This document shows positions 1 to 5,229 of a DNA stretch of 5,229 nt, in pieces. The stretch is from Ekhidna sp. (GTDB lineage: Bacteria > Bacteroidota > Bacteroidia > Cytophagales > Cyclobacteriaceae). Both the position numbers and the translations under genes were made by a program. The stretch spans positions 1 to 5,229 of the forward strand of contig JABSPG010000327.1 of the NCBI GenBank assembly GCA_013214445.1. The letters run 5' to 3'. How positions within the stretch are numbered: position 1 is the first letter of the stretch; each line of letters starts with the position of its first letter. The notes beneath the pieces were generated by a model. That model saw only the letters and a program-made list of their open reading frames with translations, had not been told where the DNA came from and searched no databases.

Positions 1-263
1 TCATTAAGACACAAATCTCCAGCCAAACCATGAAGGTAAACACCCAGCTTCAAGGCATCTGAAGGTGCAAGGCCTTGAGCCAACAAAGCACCAATAATTC
101 CAGCTAACACATCACCACTACCCGCAGTTGCCAACCCGGGATTACCAGTAGAATTGAAGTATACATTTCCATCGCTATCACAAACAGCAGAATAGGCCCC
201 CTTCAACACTATATTCAATTGGTGTTTAATGCACAAGGAACGTAAAGCCTCTAACCTATCCAA
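1..263 (-). pseudogene. nnrD: C-terminal end of NAD(P)H-hydrate dehydratase, shifted out of frame and cut by the window edge
   Basis: This stretch has no start of its own. Read on the minus strand with codons at 261-263, 258-260 and so on down to 3-5, it is open without a stop. It encodes the missing end of the dehydratase domain whose first part lies in 256-1410. Visible in order are LDRLEALRSLCIKHQLNIVL, then KGAYSAV, NSTGNPGLATAGSGDVLAG, IIGALLAQGLAPSDA and LGVYLHGLAGD. The segment G-N-P-G-x-A-T-x-G-S-G-D-V-L-A-G is the nucleotide-binding signature of the ADP/ATP-dependent NAD(P)HX dehydratase (YjeF C-terminal, ribokinase-like) family, and its Asp is the presumed catalytic base. The protein continues beyond position 1, probably for only a few dozen residues at most. 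Whether this part is translated depends on the frameshift at 262-264 being real. If it is a sequencing error, this and the next entry are one intact gene. Confidence 0.85.
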
Positions 264-1410
264 ACTGTTGTGAATCTCCTGCAAGCCTCTTGAACTCACC
301 AGGGTGCGGTGTTAGGATAGATTCCTTTGGCAAAAGACTCACAAGTTCTGGATTCCTTGCCACAATATTTATTGCATCAGCATCTAAAACAATTGGCTGG
401 TCAATCCTTTGCAGGAGCTTTTCCAAAGCTAGCACGGCCTCTGGTTGTGTAGACATGCCAGGCCCAATTACCATTGCACCTGCAAAAGGAGCAATGGAAG
501 AAATAAGTGCATCTTCTTCATCTGGGAGTACCATTGCCTCAGGAACAGCCAACTGCATCACGTCAAGCCCACAAGAAGGCACACAGACATCCACTAAACC
601 TACTCCTGCTTGTATCGCTGCTTTGGTTGCTAACACAACAGCTCCGATCATCCCTTTGCTCCCACCTATAATCCTCAAGCTACCTACTTCCTTCTTATGG
701 GTGAAGCGCTTCCTCAGAGGGATTAGACCAGAAACATCCTTGCTTTCTAAAAAGTGAAAAGCGGTTTCCTGCTCTTCTATGAATGATTCATCCAGACCAA
801 TGGGGAGGACGTGAAACTTACCTACCAACTTTTCATTCTCTGGGAGAAAGAAGACGAGCTTGGGTAACTGAAAACTAAATGTATGATTGGGTTGGAATGC
901 TATCGCACCTTCAGTCGAACTTTTATCTGCAAATAATCCTGATGCAATATCAATTGAAACCTTAATCGTCTTTGTATTATTCAGATATTCAATTAACTGA
1001 ACAGAAAGCCCCTCTAAAGGCCTTGAAAGACCAGAACCAAACATTCCATCAATGACTATTTCACCTTCTAGCAATTCTGGAAAGTCCCTAGCGCTATGGA
1101 TTGGTTGGACCTTATCAAGCCTTGATAAATTGATCTTAAAATCATTTGACCCCTTTTCAAGATTTCCAACCACATAGCAGTCACATTCCCACTTTAGTTC
1201 GCTGAGGATACGAGCTATTGCTAGTGCATCTCCGCCGTTATTCCCTGTACCCGCAAATATGTATACTTTGCTTTTCGACTTAAAAATTAGCTGGAATTGA
1301 TCTACGAAAGCATTGCTTGCTCGCTCCATTAAGTCAATAGAGGCGATAGGTTCATTTACTATGGTGAAGGCATCTGCCTCTCTTATTTGCTGTGCAGATA
1401 ATACCTTCAT
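256..1410 (-). CDS. nnr: Bifunctional NAD(P)H-hydrate epimerase / dehydratase (YjeF-type), ending early at a frameshift
   Basis: This cytoplasmic metabolite-repair enzyme handles NADHX and NADPHX, the hydrated, inactive forms of NADH and NADPH. The N-terminal domain (about residues 1-215) interconverts the R and S epimers; the C-terminal domain dehydrates the S form using ADP or ATP. Visible epimerase motifs are AGTGNNGGDALAIAR at 53-67, IDGMFGSGLSR at 120-130 and SIDIASGL at 152-159. Dehydratase motifs are GGSKGMIGA at 249-257, AAIQAGVGLV at 264-273, IGPG at 315-318, VLDADAIN at 341-348 and LTPHPGEFKRL at 366-376. The frame stops at residue 384 (TAG at 256-258), whereas the family usually has about 490-510 residues; the remaining conserved motifs are in another frame in 1-263. 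Removing one T from the TTT read at 264-262 (minus strand) restores the expected reading QQLDRLEAL. The ATG lies 3 bp after the nuoD stop, so translation is probably coupled to it. If the shift is real, the epimerase half could survive but the dehydratase is very likely dead. Confidence 0.9.
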   Translation of the reverse strand: MKVLSAQQIREADAFTIVNEPIASIDLMERASNAFVDQFQLIFKSKSKVYIFAGTGNNGGDALAIARILSELKWECDCYVVGNLEKGSNDFKINLSRLDKVQPIHSARDFPELLEGEIVIDGMFGSGLSRPLEGLSVQLIEYLNNTKTIKVSIDIASGLFADKSSTEGAIAFQPNHTFSFQLPKLVFFLPENEKLVGKFHVLPIGLDESFIEEQETAFHFLESKDVSGLIPLRKRFTHKKEVGSLRIIGGSKGMIGAVVLATKAAIQAGVGLVDVCVPSCGLDVMQLAVPEAMVLPDEEDALISSIAPFAGAMVIGPGMSTQPEAVLALEKLLQRIDQPIVLDADAINIVARNPELVSLLPKESILTPHPGEFKRLAGDSQQFG

Positions 1411-1413
1411 GAT

Positions 1414-2631
1414 TTAGCGATCTACTTCACCCATGTTTAGGTCCATTGAACCCAGTATTGAAAACAAGTCAGCCAGCATGCAGCCTTTGCTAATCTCAGC
1501 CAAGACAGATAAATTACTTAGACTAGGAGACCTTGCCTTGCACCTCAGTGGCTGATCAGATCTGCCATCAGTCCTGAAGAAAAATCCCAATTCCCCTTTC
1601 GGGTTTTCAGCTCGAACATAATAATCCTGAGCTTTCGGTCTAATCTTCTTGGGTACCATAGCACGTGGATCAAACGCTCTGTCTCTCTTGTGTTTACCCA
1701 GCAGTTTCTCCACACACTGCTCAATGATCTTTATTGATTCCCAAATCTCACGATAGCGAACCCAATTCCGATCCCAGCAATCTCCAATGGTTCCCATTTT
1801 ACCGGTACCAACTGGAATATCAAAGTCTATCTCGGGATAAACACTGTATCCATCCACGCGTCGTAAATCAAACTTCAGTCCAGAAGCTCGAAGCATCGGG
1901 CCATTGATCCCGTAATTAATAGCAAGGTCAGAAGGCAGCACTCCTATATTAGCTGTACGCTCGATGAAGATTTTATTATTGATGAGAAGGTCTTCAGAAT
2001 CCTTCAATTTTGGTTTAAGGTAATCTACAAATTGCTTCGACCGCTCCTCAAATCCCACAGGCAGATCATAGAAAAGCCCCCCAACCCAAATATAGTTGTA
2101 TAACATGCGAGCGCCACTGGCCCATTCGAGCATCCTAAGTATATGCTCTCGATCTCGCATCATCCAGAGAAATGGCGTAAATGCCCCAATATCCATTCCG
2201 TACGTTCCTATGGCAATGAAATGAGACGCGATACGGTTCAGCTCCGACACCAATACCCTAATGTATTCTACTCTCTTCGGGATATCTTTATCTATCCCCA
2301 ACATTCGCTCCACGCCCATCACGAATGCCCATTCGTTATTCATCGCAGCAACATAATCCATCCGATCCGTGTAGGGAATGGTCTGATTAAATGCTAGCGA
2401 TTCAGCATGTTTTTCAAAACAACGATGCAAATAGCCCATGTGAGGAATGACGTCCACCACTATTTCACCATCTGTAACCACTTCTAACCTGAGTACCCCA
2501 TGTGTTGAGGGATGTTGGGGTCCCAAATTGATGATCATTTCTTCTCTCTTGAGATCGGACTCCTTGTATTTGAGAGGCTCTGAACGCTCAAGTGGAGATT
2601 TGGGAATTGAGATTTGAGAATTACCCGTCAT
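1414..2631 (-). CDS. nuoD: NADH-quinone oxidoreductase subunit D (complex I 49 kDa subunit)
   Basis: This subunit of the peripheral arm of complex I lies on the cytoplasmic face and forms the quinone-binding cavity with NuoB. The 405-residue length fits the family. GPQHPSTHGVLR occupies 37-48 and TDRMDY 88-93. His44 and Tyr93 are, by my alignment from memory, the pair that contacts the quinone headgroup (His38 and Tyr87 in Thermus Nqo4). Other family landmarks are PHMGYLHRCFEK at 63-74, LNRIASH at 131-137, LRASG at 247-251 and the C-terminal ILGSMDLNMGEVDR. The usual Arg/Lys-rich stretch KARSPS is at 365-370. The chosen ATG overlaps the stop of the preceding four-helix-bundle gene (TCAT on the plus strand, 2628-2631), which suggests coupled translation. 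Residues 1-14 or so (TGNSQISIPKSPLE) look extra compared with relatives, whose recognisable sequence begins near KYKESDLKREE. A second in-frame ATG (Met32, 2536-2538) just before INLGPQHP is a possible alternative start. Confidence 0.97.
   Translation of the reverse strand: MTGNSQISIPKSPLERSEPLKYKESDLKREEMIINLGPQHPSTHGVLRLEVVTDGEIVVDVIPHMGYLHRCFEKHAESLAFNQTIPYTDRMDYVAAMNNEWAFVMGVERMLGIDKDIPKRVEYIRVLVSELNRIASHFIAIGTYGMDIGAFTPFLWMMRDREHILRMLEWASGARMLYNYIWVGGLFYDLPVGFEERSKQFVDYLKPKLKDSEDLLINNKIFIERTANIGVLPSDLAINYGINGPMLRASGLKFDLRRVDGYSVYPEIDFDIPVGTGKMGTIGDCWDRNWVRYREIWESIKIIEQCVEKLLGKHKRDRAFDPRAMVPKKIRPKAQDYYVRAENPKGELGFFFRTDGRSDQPLRCKARSPSLSNLSVLAEISKGCMLADLFSILGSMDLNMGEVDR
2603..2619. repeat. 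Repeat-like sequence in the first codons of nuoD
   Basis: GGAATTGAGATTTGAGA on the plus strand encodes, on the minus strand, part of the NSQISIPKSP segment in the extra N-terminus of NuoD. It nearly matches the sequence at 4047-4064 in the 3' end of nuoA (see that entry). Both are made of short G-G-A-T-T-T-like words with a period of about 7-8 bases. From memory, low-complexity strings of this type often occur next to four-helix-bundle genes in Bacteroidota. That link is recollection, not something this window proves. Confidence 0.35.
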
Positions 2632-2999
2632 TTAGACTTAGCTGTTTTTATGATCGAAATAAGTAATCGTTTCAGCTCCTCAGAGTTCCTAATTAATTGA
2701 TTAACCTCATCATTTGCTAATTCTGAATCTCTTATAAGTCGTAACCAATAATGTGTTTCATGTGCTTCCTTATTTGCAATTGCCAGCTTATGTATAAAAT
2801 CCGCTTTAGATTCTGCCTGTTGAGCTTCTTCAGACAATGCTCCTACTGCTGTCCCGCTTCTTAAGACCTGTTTTGAAAGAATAAATTCTTTTTCCGTCAA
2901 TTGGAGTTTTCTTGAGAACTTGACAATAGACACGGCAAATTTGTAGCTCTTCTCCAAAAGAGGATTTGAACGTTTCGTTTTCAATTCACCATTTTCCAT
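2628..2999 (-). CDS. Four helix bundle protein (S23 / 23S rRNA-intervening-sequence family)
   Basis: This small, probably cytoplasmic, all-alpha protein has 123 residues, the usual size for the family. The conserved pattern is clear: NPLLEKSYKFAVSIVKF at 12-28, then LSKQVLRSGTAVGALSEEAQ at 41-60, then S64, DFIHKLAIANKEAHETHYWL at 67-86 and a last helix SEELKRLLISIIKTAK at 106-121. The family is named after ORFs found inside intervening sequences of 23S rRNA genes and is related to the DGR accessory protein bAvd; members form oligomeric helical bundles. The cellular function is unknown and none should be assumed here. I chose the ATG at 2997-2999, 14 bp after the nuoC stop. A TTG two codons upstream (3003-3005) is also in frame but less likely. 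The start MENGELKT, from an AAAATGG-rich sequence, is common in Bacteroidota members. The stop overlaps the nuoD ATG. No rRNA sequence is nearby. A gene at this site between nuoC and nuoD is unusual. Confidence 0.92.
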   Translation of the reverse strand: MENGELKTKRSNPLLEKSYKFAVSIVKFSRKLQLTEKEFILSKQVLRSGTAVGALSEEAQQAESKADFIHKLAIANKEAHETHYWLRLIRDSELANDEVNQLIRNSEELKRLLISIIKTAKSK

Positions 3000-3013
3000 T
3001 TTCAACTAGTAGC

Positions 3014-3496
3014 TTAGTATTTCACTTTTACATCATGATACCTTTCTTGCTCCACATAATCCCTACGCAATGGGTGTCCTTCCCAGTCATCAGGAAGGAG
3101 TATTCTTCTCAAATCTGGATGGTTATTGAAATGAATGCCTACTAAATCAAAAGCTTCTCTTTCGTGCCAGTCTGCCGTCCTCCAAATATCAGATACTGAT
3201 ACCACGGAGGGGTTATCTCTATCTAATTCCACTTTGATCATTAGATGAATATCAAACGGAATGCTGTAAAGGTTGTAAGCAATTTCGACCGTGCTTTTTT
3301 CAACTCCATTATCGATAGCAGTCATGCATGACAATGAATCAAAATAAGTCTTGTCGTTCGTGTAAAGAAAATCACAAACTTCATGGAGCGAATCTTTCGA
3401 GACCAAAAGTGCCTTTGGTGTTGCTAGCTCATCTTCCGCCACAATAGCCTCAGAAAAGCTTTCTTGTATCAACTGCTTTAGCTCCTCAAACGACAT
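3014..3496 (-). CDS. nuoC: NADH-quinone oxidoreductase subunit C (complex I 30 kDa subunit)
   Basis: This peripheral-arm subunit of complex I carries no cofactor and packs against NuoD and NuoB. It has 160 residues, normal for a stand-alone NuoC; in gamma-proteobacteria the gene is fused to nuoD. The family signature is complete: W110-H-E-R-E-A-F-D-L-V-G at 110-120, followed by HPDLRRILLPDDWEGHPLRR at 126-145 and DY at 146-147. The motif reads DLVGI where many relatives have DMFGI or DLFGI, a mild variation. The C-terminus (ERYHDVKVKY) resembles other Bacteroidota NuoC ends, so the gene was not truncated by whatever placed the next ORF behind it. The start overlaps the end of nuoB by 11 bp, and the ATG is supported by the downstream SFEELKQLIQ helix typical of the N-terminus. 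Confidence 0.96.
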   Translation of the reverse strand: MSFEELKQLIQESFSEAIVAEDELATPKALLVSKDSLHEVCDFLYTNDKTYFDSLSCMTAIDNGVEKSTVEIAYNLYSIPFDIHLMIKVELDRDNPSVVSVSDIWRTADWHEREAFDLVGIHFNNHPDLRRILLPDDWEGHPLRRDYVEQERYHDVKVKY

Positions 3497-4022
3497 CTTT
3501 CTTCATCAGCTTTTCTAATGCTTTTGGAGCCAAGACAGATTCAGTTCTAATCTTTTCCTGGAGTTTTAAAAAACCTCCGATTAACGCCTCCGGTCTAGGT
3601 GGACATCCTGGTACATATACGTCAACCGGGATCACTCGATCCACCCCTTTCAAAACATGGTAGCCGTGCTCCCAATAGGGGCCACCGCAGTTGGCACAAG
3701 AACCCATCGAAATGACGTATTTGGGATCTGCCATTTGCTCGTAAAGTCTTATTACACGATCGGCCATTTTGAATGTCACCGTGCCAGATACAATCATCAC
3801 ATCCGCCTGTCTTGGAGAATTTCTAGGAATGACGCCAAAACGATCCAGGTCATAAGCGGAGGAAGCTGTTGACATAAATTCAATCGCACAACATGCCAAG
3901 CCAAAACCAACCGGCCAGAGACTGCTAAGTCTGGCCCAGTTAAGCAAGTCATCAAGTTTTGATATGATGATGCCACCTTCACCGGTCTTCAAGCCTAGAA
4001 TCTCTTGTTGCTCTTTACTCAT
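3486..4022 (-). CDS. nuoB: NADH-quinone oxidoreductase subunit B (complex I PSST subunit, Fe-S cluster N2)
   Basis: This subunit carries the terminal [4Fe-4S] cluster N2, which passes electrons to quinone, and sits between the peripheral arm and the membrane arm. It has 178 residues, typical for the family. The four expected cysteine ligands are visible: the adjacent pair Cys44-Cys45 in GLACCAIEFM, Cys109 in MGSCANCGG and Cys140 in VPGCPPRPE. A further cysteine, Cys112, lies three residues after Cys109; I believe this is common in the Bacteroidota version and not a ligand. Other landmarks are RFGVIPRNSPRQADVMIVSG at 61-80, the quinone-site loop region, and YWEHGYHVLKGVDRVIPVDV at 116-135. The ATG overlaps the nuoA stop by 4 bp (TCAT on the plus strand, 4019-4022), indicating translational coupling. 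The 3' end overlaps nuoC by 11 bp. Confidence 0.98.
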   Translation of the reverse strand: MSKEQQEILGLKTGEGGIIISKLDDLLNWARLSSLWPVGFGLACCAIEFMSTASSAYDLDRFGVIPRNSPRQADVMIVSGTVTFKMADRVIRLYEQMADPKYVISMGSCANCGGPYWEHGYHVLKGVDRVIPVDVYVPGCPPRPEALIGGFLKLQEKIRTESVLAPKALEKLMKKDVV

Positions 4023-4477
4023 CTGTACCGATTGTATGCTGCTGATGGAATTTGTGATTTGAAACTAGGGGATTTAGGTTTAGGTCTTACCCATTCTAAC
4101 ATCCCATTGACCCAGACATAAGCAAGACCAATTAGTAGTATTCCAATAAAAATGAATGTTTCGATCATTGAGAACTTTGCCCACAGAACGTCCGAATTTT
4201 CAATTAATTCGGGATCTCCAAAAACAGTCGCCCAGGGAAAAAGGAAAACCAACTCCGCTTCGAACAAGAGAAAAATCAAGGCTATCACGTAGAAGCGCAC
4301 ATTAAACTGTCCCCATGCCGTACCTGCAGGCTCTTCACCTGATTCATAGGTTGTCAACTTTTCTGGAGTCGGCCTATTGGGTCGTAGGATCTTACCCAAA
4401 AGAAGCGTGACCAGCAGGAACCCGACTCCTCCTATTAGAAATAGCAATACTTTACCAAATCCGCTGATCTCTAACAT
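4019..4477 (-). CDS. nuoA: NADH-quinone oxidoreductase subunit A (complex I ND3 subunit)
   Basis: This small inner-membrane subunit lies at the junction of the complex I arms. Three hydrophobic segments are visible, at roughly residues 9-29, 61-83 and 103-125, as expected for the ND3/NuoA fold. The long loop between the first two carries the YESGEEPAGTAWGQFNVRFY signature at 44-63; its motif is conserved although the mobile-loop cysteine of mitochondrial ND3 is absent (Ser46). The second helix contains LLFEAELVFLFPWA at 70-83. The usual Asp of the F-D-x-E motif is replaced conservatively by Glu73, and Glu75 is kept. The 152-residue length is somewhat above the family minimum because of a polar C-terminal tail (RPKPKSPSFKSQIPSAAYNR). 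The gene starts 53 bp after the stop of the LON-domain gene and overlaps nuoB by 4 bp. No clear ribosome binding site is seen, which is usual for Bacteroidota. Confidence 0.96.
   Translation of the reverse strand: MLEISGFGKVLLFLIGGVGFLLVTLLLGKILRPNRPTPEKLTTYESGEEPAGTAWGQFNVRFYVIALIFLLFEAELVFLFPWATVFGDPELIENSDVLWAKFSMIETFIFIGILLIGLAYVWVNGMLEWVRPKPKSPSFKSQIPSAAYNRYR
4047..4064. repeat. Repeat-like sequence in the 3' end of nuoA
   Basis: GGAATTTGTGATTTGAAA on the plus strand encodes, on the minus strand, the FKSQIP part of the NuoA C-terminal tail. It differs from the stretch at 2603-2619 by one extra T and two substitutions over the shared length. It may be a trace of the same repeat family, or simply similar low-complexity coding sequence, since the tail of NuoA is variable in any case. 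Confidence 0.25.
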
Positions 4478-4530
4478 AATGGGAAATTACACGGAATCTC
4501 TGAGATATCAATTCCAGTCAGATGGAAAGC
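4478..4530. other. Short spacer between the LON-domain gene and nuoA with a small palindrome
   Basis: This is the longest gap between genes inside the cluster (53 bp). It contains the palindrome ATCTCTGAGAT at 4496-4506 (two 5-bp arms around one base), and a wider dyad GGAAT (4493-4497) with ATTCC (4511-4515). Neither is strong enough to call a terminator, and no T-run follows. I found no convincing TAnnTTTG promoter element for nuoA here, so either nuoA is read from further upstream or its promoter is not recognisable by eye. Confidence 0.3.
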
Positions 4531-5160
4531 TTAAAATTCCAATGGATCTAAATGCTTGAAATGACCATTTTGCTTAATTCTTTCTTGGGCATCATGTGCC
4601 CGCTCAAGTGCTGGCAGGAGGTGTTCAAGATGCTTCAAACTGTATTCCAATCGATCGTTTTCAGAGGGCATTTGTAAGATCGAATACTCTTCCTCGGGTT
4701 TCAAACCAATCTTGTGGCCAATATCAAATACAGAATCTAAAGATGCTATGTCCGGCAGATCTGTCTCTCCCAACCACATGAATAGCTTCGCAACCATTTC
4801 CTTAAATTCATATAGCATCCCTAAATCTGTGTCTTCCTCTGATATCGGTAAGTAGGAGATTCTTCCTCCCGCATATTCATTGTCTCGCCACGGATTCCAA
4901 AACTCATCTACCCTGAATGGTTTGAGGGCTTTGGTCTTAATATCCATTCTACCATCATCATAGGTCTTCGTTATCTCCTCGATCTTCACTTCTGTGCCAA
5001 TCTCGATCTTATTCATCACATAAGCCGGGATACCGAAGGTGGTATCCTGTTCAAGACAGTCATTTATGAGTGCCTTGTACCGAGGTTCAAAAATGTGAAG
5101 ATTCACGCCTTCTCCCGGGAACGCCACAATATTCAATGGAAATAAAGCCACTTCTCTCAT
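4531..5160 (-). CDS. LON substrate-binding (N-terminal) domain protein
   Basis: This 209-residue cytoplasmic protein consists of the LON N-terminal-like domain alone. Near the start is the family hallmark: LFPLNIVAFPGEGVNLHIFE at 6-25 followed by PRYKALINDCL at 26-36. Further beta-strand segments follow, with FGIPAY at 42-47, IGTEVKIEEI at 54-63 and DGRMDIKTKALKPFRV at 69-84. The second half (about 115-205) is a helical region rich in charged residues. There is no AAA+ ATPase module (no Walker A) and no Ser-Lys protease domain, so this is not Lon protease. Free-standing LON-domain proteins are widespread; they are presumed to bind proteins or peptides, but their role is generally unknown. No upstream gene is visible, and its stop is 53 bp before nuoA on the same strand, so it may be co-transcribed with the nuo genes. 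The ATG at 5158-5160 opens directly into the first strand, which supports this start. Confidence 0.92.
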   Translation of the reverse strand: MREVALFPLNIVAFPGEGVNLHIFEPRYKALINDCLEQDTTFGIPAYVMNKIEIGTEVKIEEITKTYDDGRMDIKTKALKPFRVDEFWNPWRDNEYAGGRISYLPISEEDTDLGMLYEFKEMVAKLFMWLGETDLPDIASLDSVFDIGHKIGLKPEEEYSILQMPSENDRLEYSLKHLEHLLPALERAHDAQERIKQNGHFKHLDPLEF

Positions 5161-5197
5161 AGATTGAGAGAAACTAAATTCAGTATAAAAAGTTTGG

Positions 5198-5220
5198 TAC
5201 TTTCGATAATAATGAAAGTA
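5198..5220. repeat. Perfect 7-bp inverted repeat upstream of the LON-domain gene
   Basis: TACTTTC (5198-5204) and GAAAGTA (5214-5220) are exact reverse complements separated by 9 AT-rich bases. The repeat lies 38-60 bp upstream of the LON-domain start, in a 69-bp non-coding stretch that reaches the window edge. A site like this could be an operator near the promoter or a weak hairpin. It is not followed by a T-run that would make it a convincing intrinsic terminator in either direction. On the minus strand a TATACT hexamer lies just downstream of it, but I find no good match to the Bacteroidota promoter consensus (TTTG upstream of TAnnTTTG). The role is unknown, and in AT-rich DNA a chance repeat of this size is possible. 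Confidence 0.35.
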
Positions 5221-5229
5221 TTTCGAATA

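Noticed and set aside
256..267. Programmed ribosomal frameshift in the repair gene
   Set aside because: The codons at the joint (CAA CAG TTT GGA TAG) do not resemble known slippery motifs such as the RF2-type CTT TGA or an A-AAA-AAG heptamer, and no stimulatory structure is evident. A mutation or sequencing error is simpler.
290..757. Open frame of 155 codons on the plus strand
   Set aside because: It is antisense to the well-supported NAD(P)HX repair gene, its translation is low-complexity (Ser/Ala/Pro-rich) and matches no family I recognise.
2143..2397. Open frame of 84 codons on the plus strand
   Set aside because: It lies wholly inside nuoD on the opposite strand and has no recognisable motifs.
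2628..2999. Part of a diversity-generating retroelement (Avd accessory gene)
   Set aside because: The protein is in the related S23 family, but the window has no reverse transcriptase, template repeat or variable repeat.
2628..2999. Intervening sequence of a 23S rRNA gene
   Set aside because: The flanking sequence is protein-coding nuoC and nuoD; no rRNA sequence is present.
3003..3005. TTG as the start of the four-helix-bundle gene
   Set aside because: An ATG two codons downstream gives the usual N-terminus of the family, so the rarer start is not needed.
3657..3982. Small open frames on both strands overlapping nuoB
   Set aside because: They are out of frame with nuoB, whose four cysteine ligands and full family sequence leave no doubt about the true frame.
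4377..4781. Two plus-strand frames of about 60 codons over nuoA and the LON-domain gene
   Set aside because: They are antisense to convincing genes, without motifs or start-site support.
4531..5160. Lon protease
   Set aside because: Only the N-terminal LON domain is present; the ATPase and the Ser-Lys protease domains are absent and the protein ends at 209 residues.

Overview
The window looks like a piece of a Bacteroidota chromosome, most likely a marine Cytophagales-type bacterium. This is judged from the style of the complex I subunits (separate NuoC and NuoD, the NuoB motif SCANCGG), the moderate-to-low GC by eye, the lack of Shine-Dalgarno sequences before starts, and a four-helix-bundle (S23-type) gene typical of that phylum. 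The assignment is inference; no taxonomic marker is present. All real genes lie on the minus strand, so transcription runs from high to low coordinates.

Layout in transcription order: a short leader with a 7-bp inverted repeat (5161-5229); a LON substrate-binding-domain protein (5160-4531); nuoA (4477-4019), nuoB (4022-3486) and nuoC (3496-3014), which overlap one another; a small four-helix-bundle protein gene (2999-2628) between nuoC and nuoD; nuoD (2631-1414), which overlaps the end of that gene by 4 bp; and, 3 bp further on, a bifunctional NAD(P)H-hydrate repair enzyme (1410 to beyond position 1). The repair gene carries a one-base frameshift near 262-264 and runs off the left edge of the window.

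NuoA, B, C and D belong to respiratory complex I (NADH:quinone oxidoreductase). NuoA is the small membrane subunit at the arm junction. NuoB holds the terminal Fe-S cluster N2. NuoC and NuoD are peripheral, and NuoD forms the quinone pocket together with NuoB. The downstream NAD(P)HX epimerase/dehydratase repairs hydrated NADH, the damaged form of the complex's fuel, so its tight linkage to nuoD makes metabolic sense. No nuoE follows nuoD in this window.

The points most worth a second look are the four-helix-bundle gene inside an otherwise compact nuo operon, the extra N-terminal residues of NuoD that resemble repeat-derived sequence, and the frameshift that separates the two conserved halves of the NAD(P)HX dehydratase domain. 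Apart from these, the region is ordinary core metabolism. I see no CRISPR array, tRNA, rRNA, insertion sequence or phage gene.
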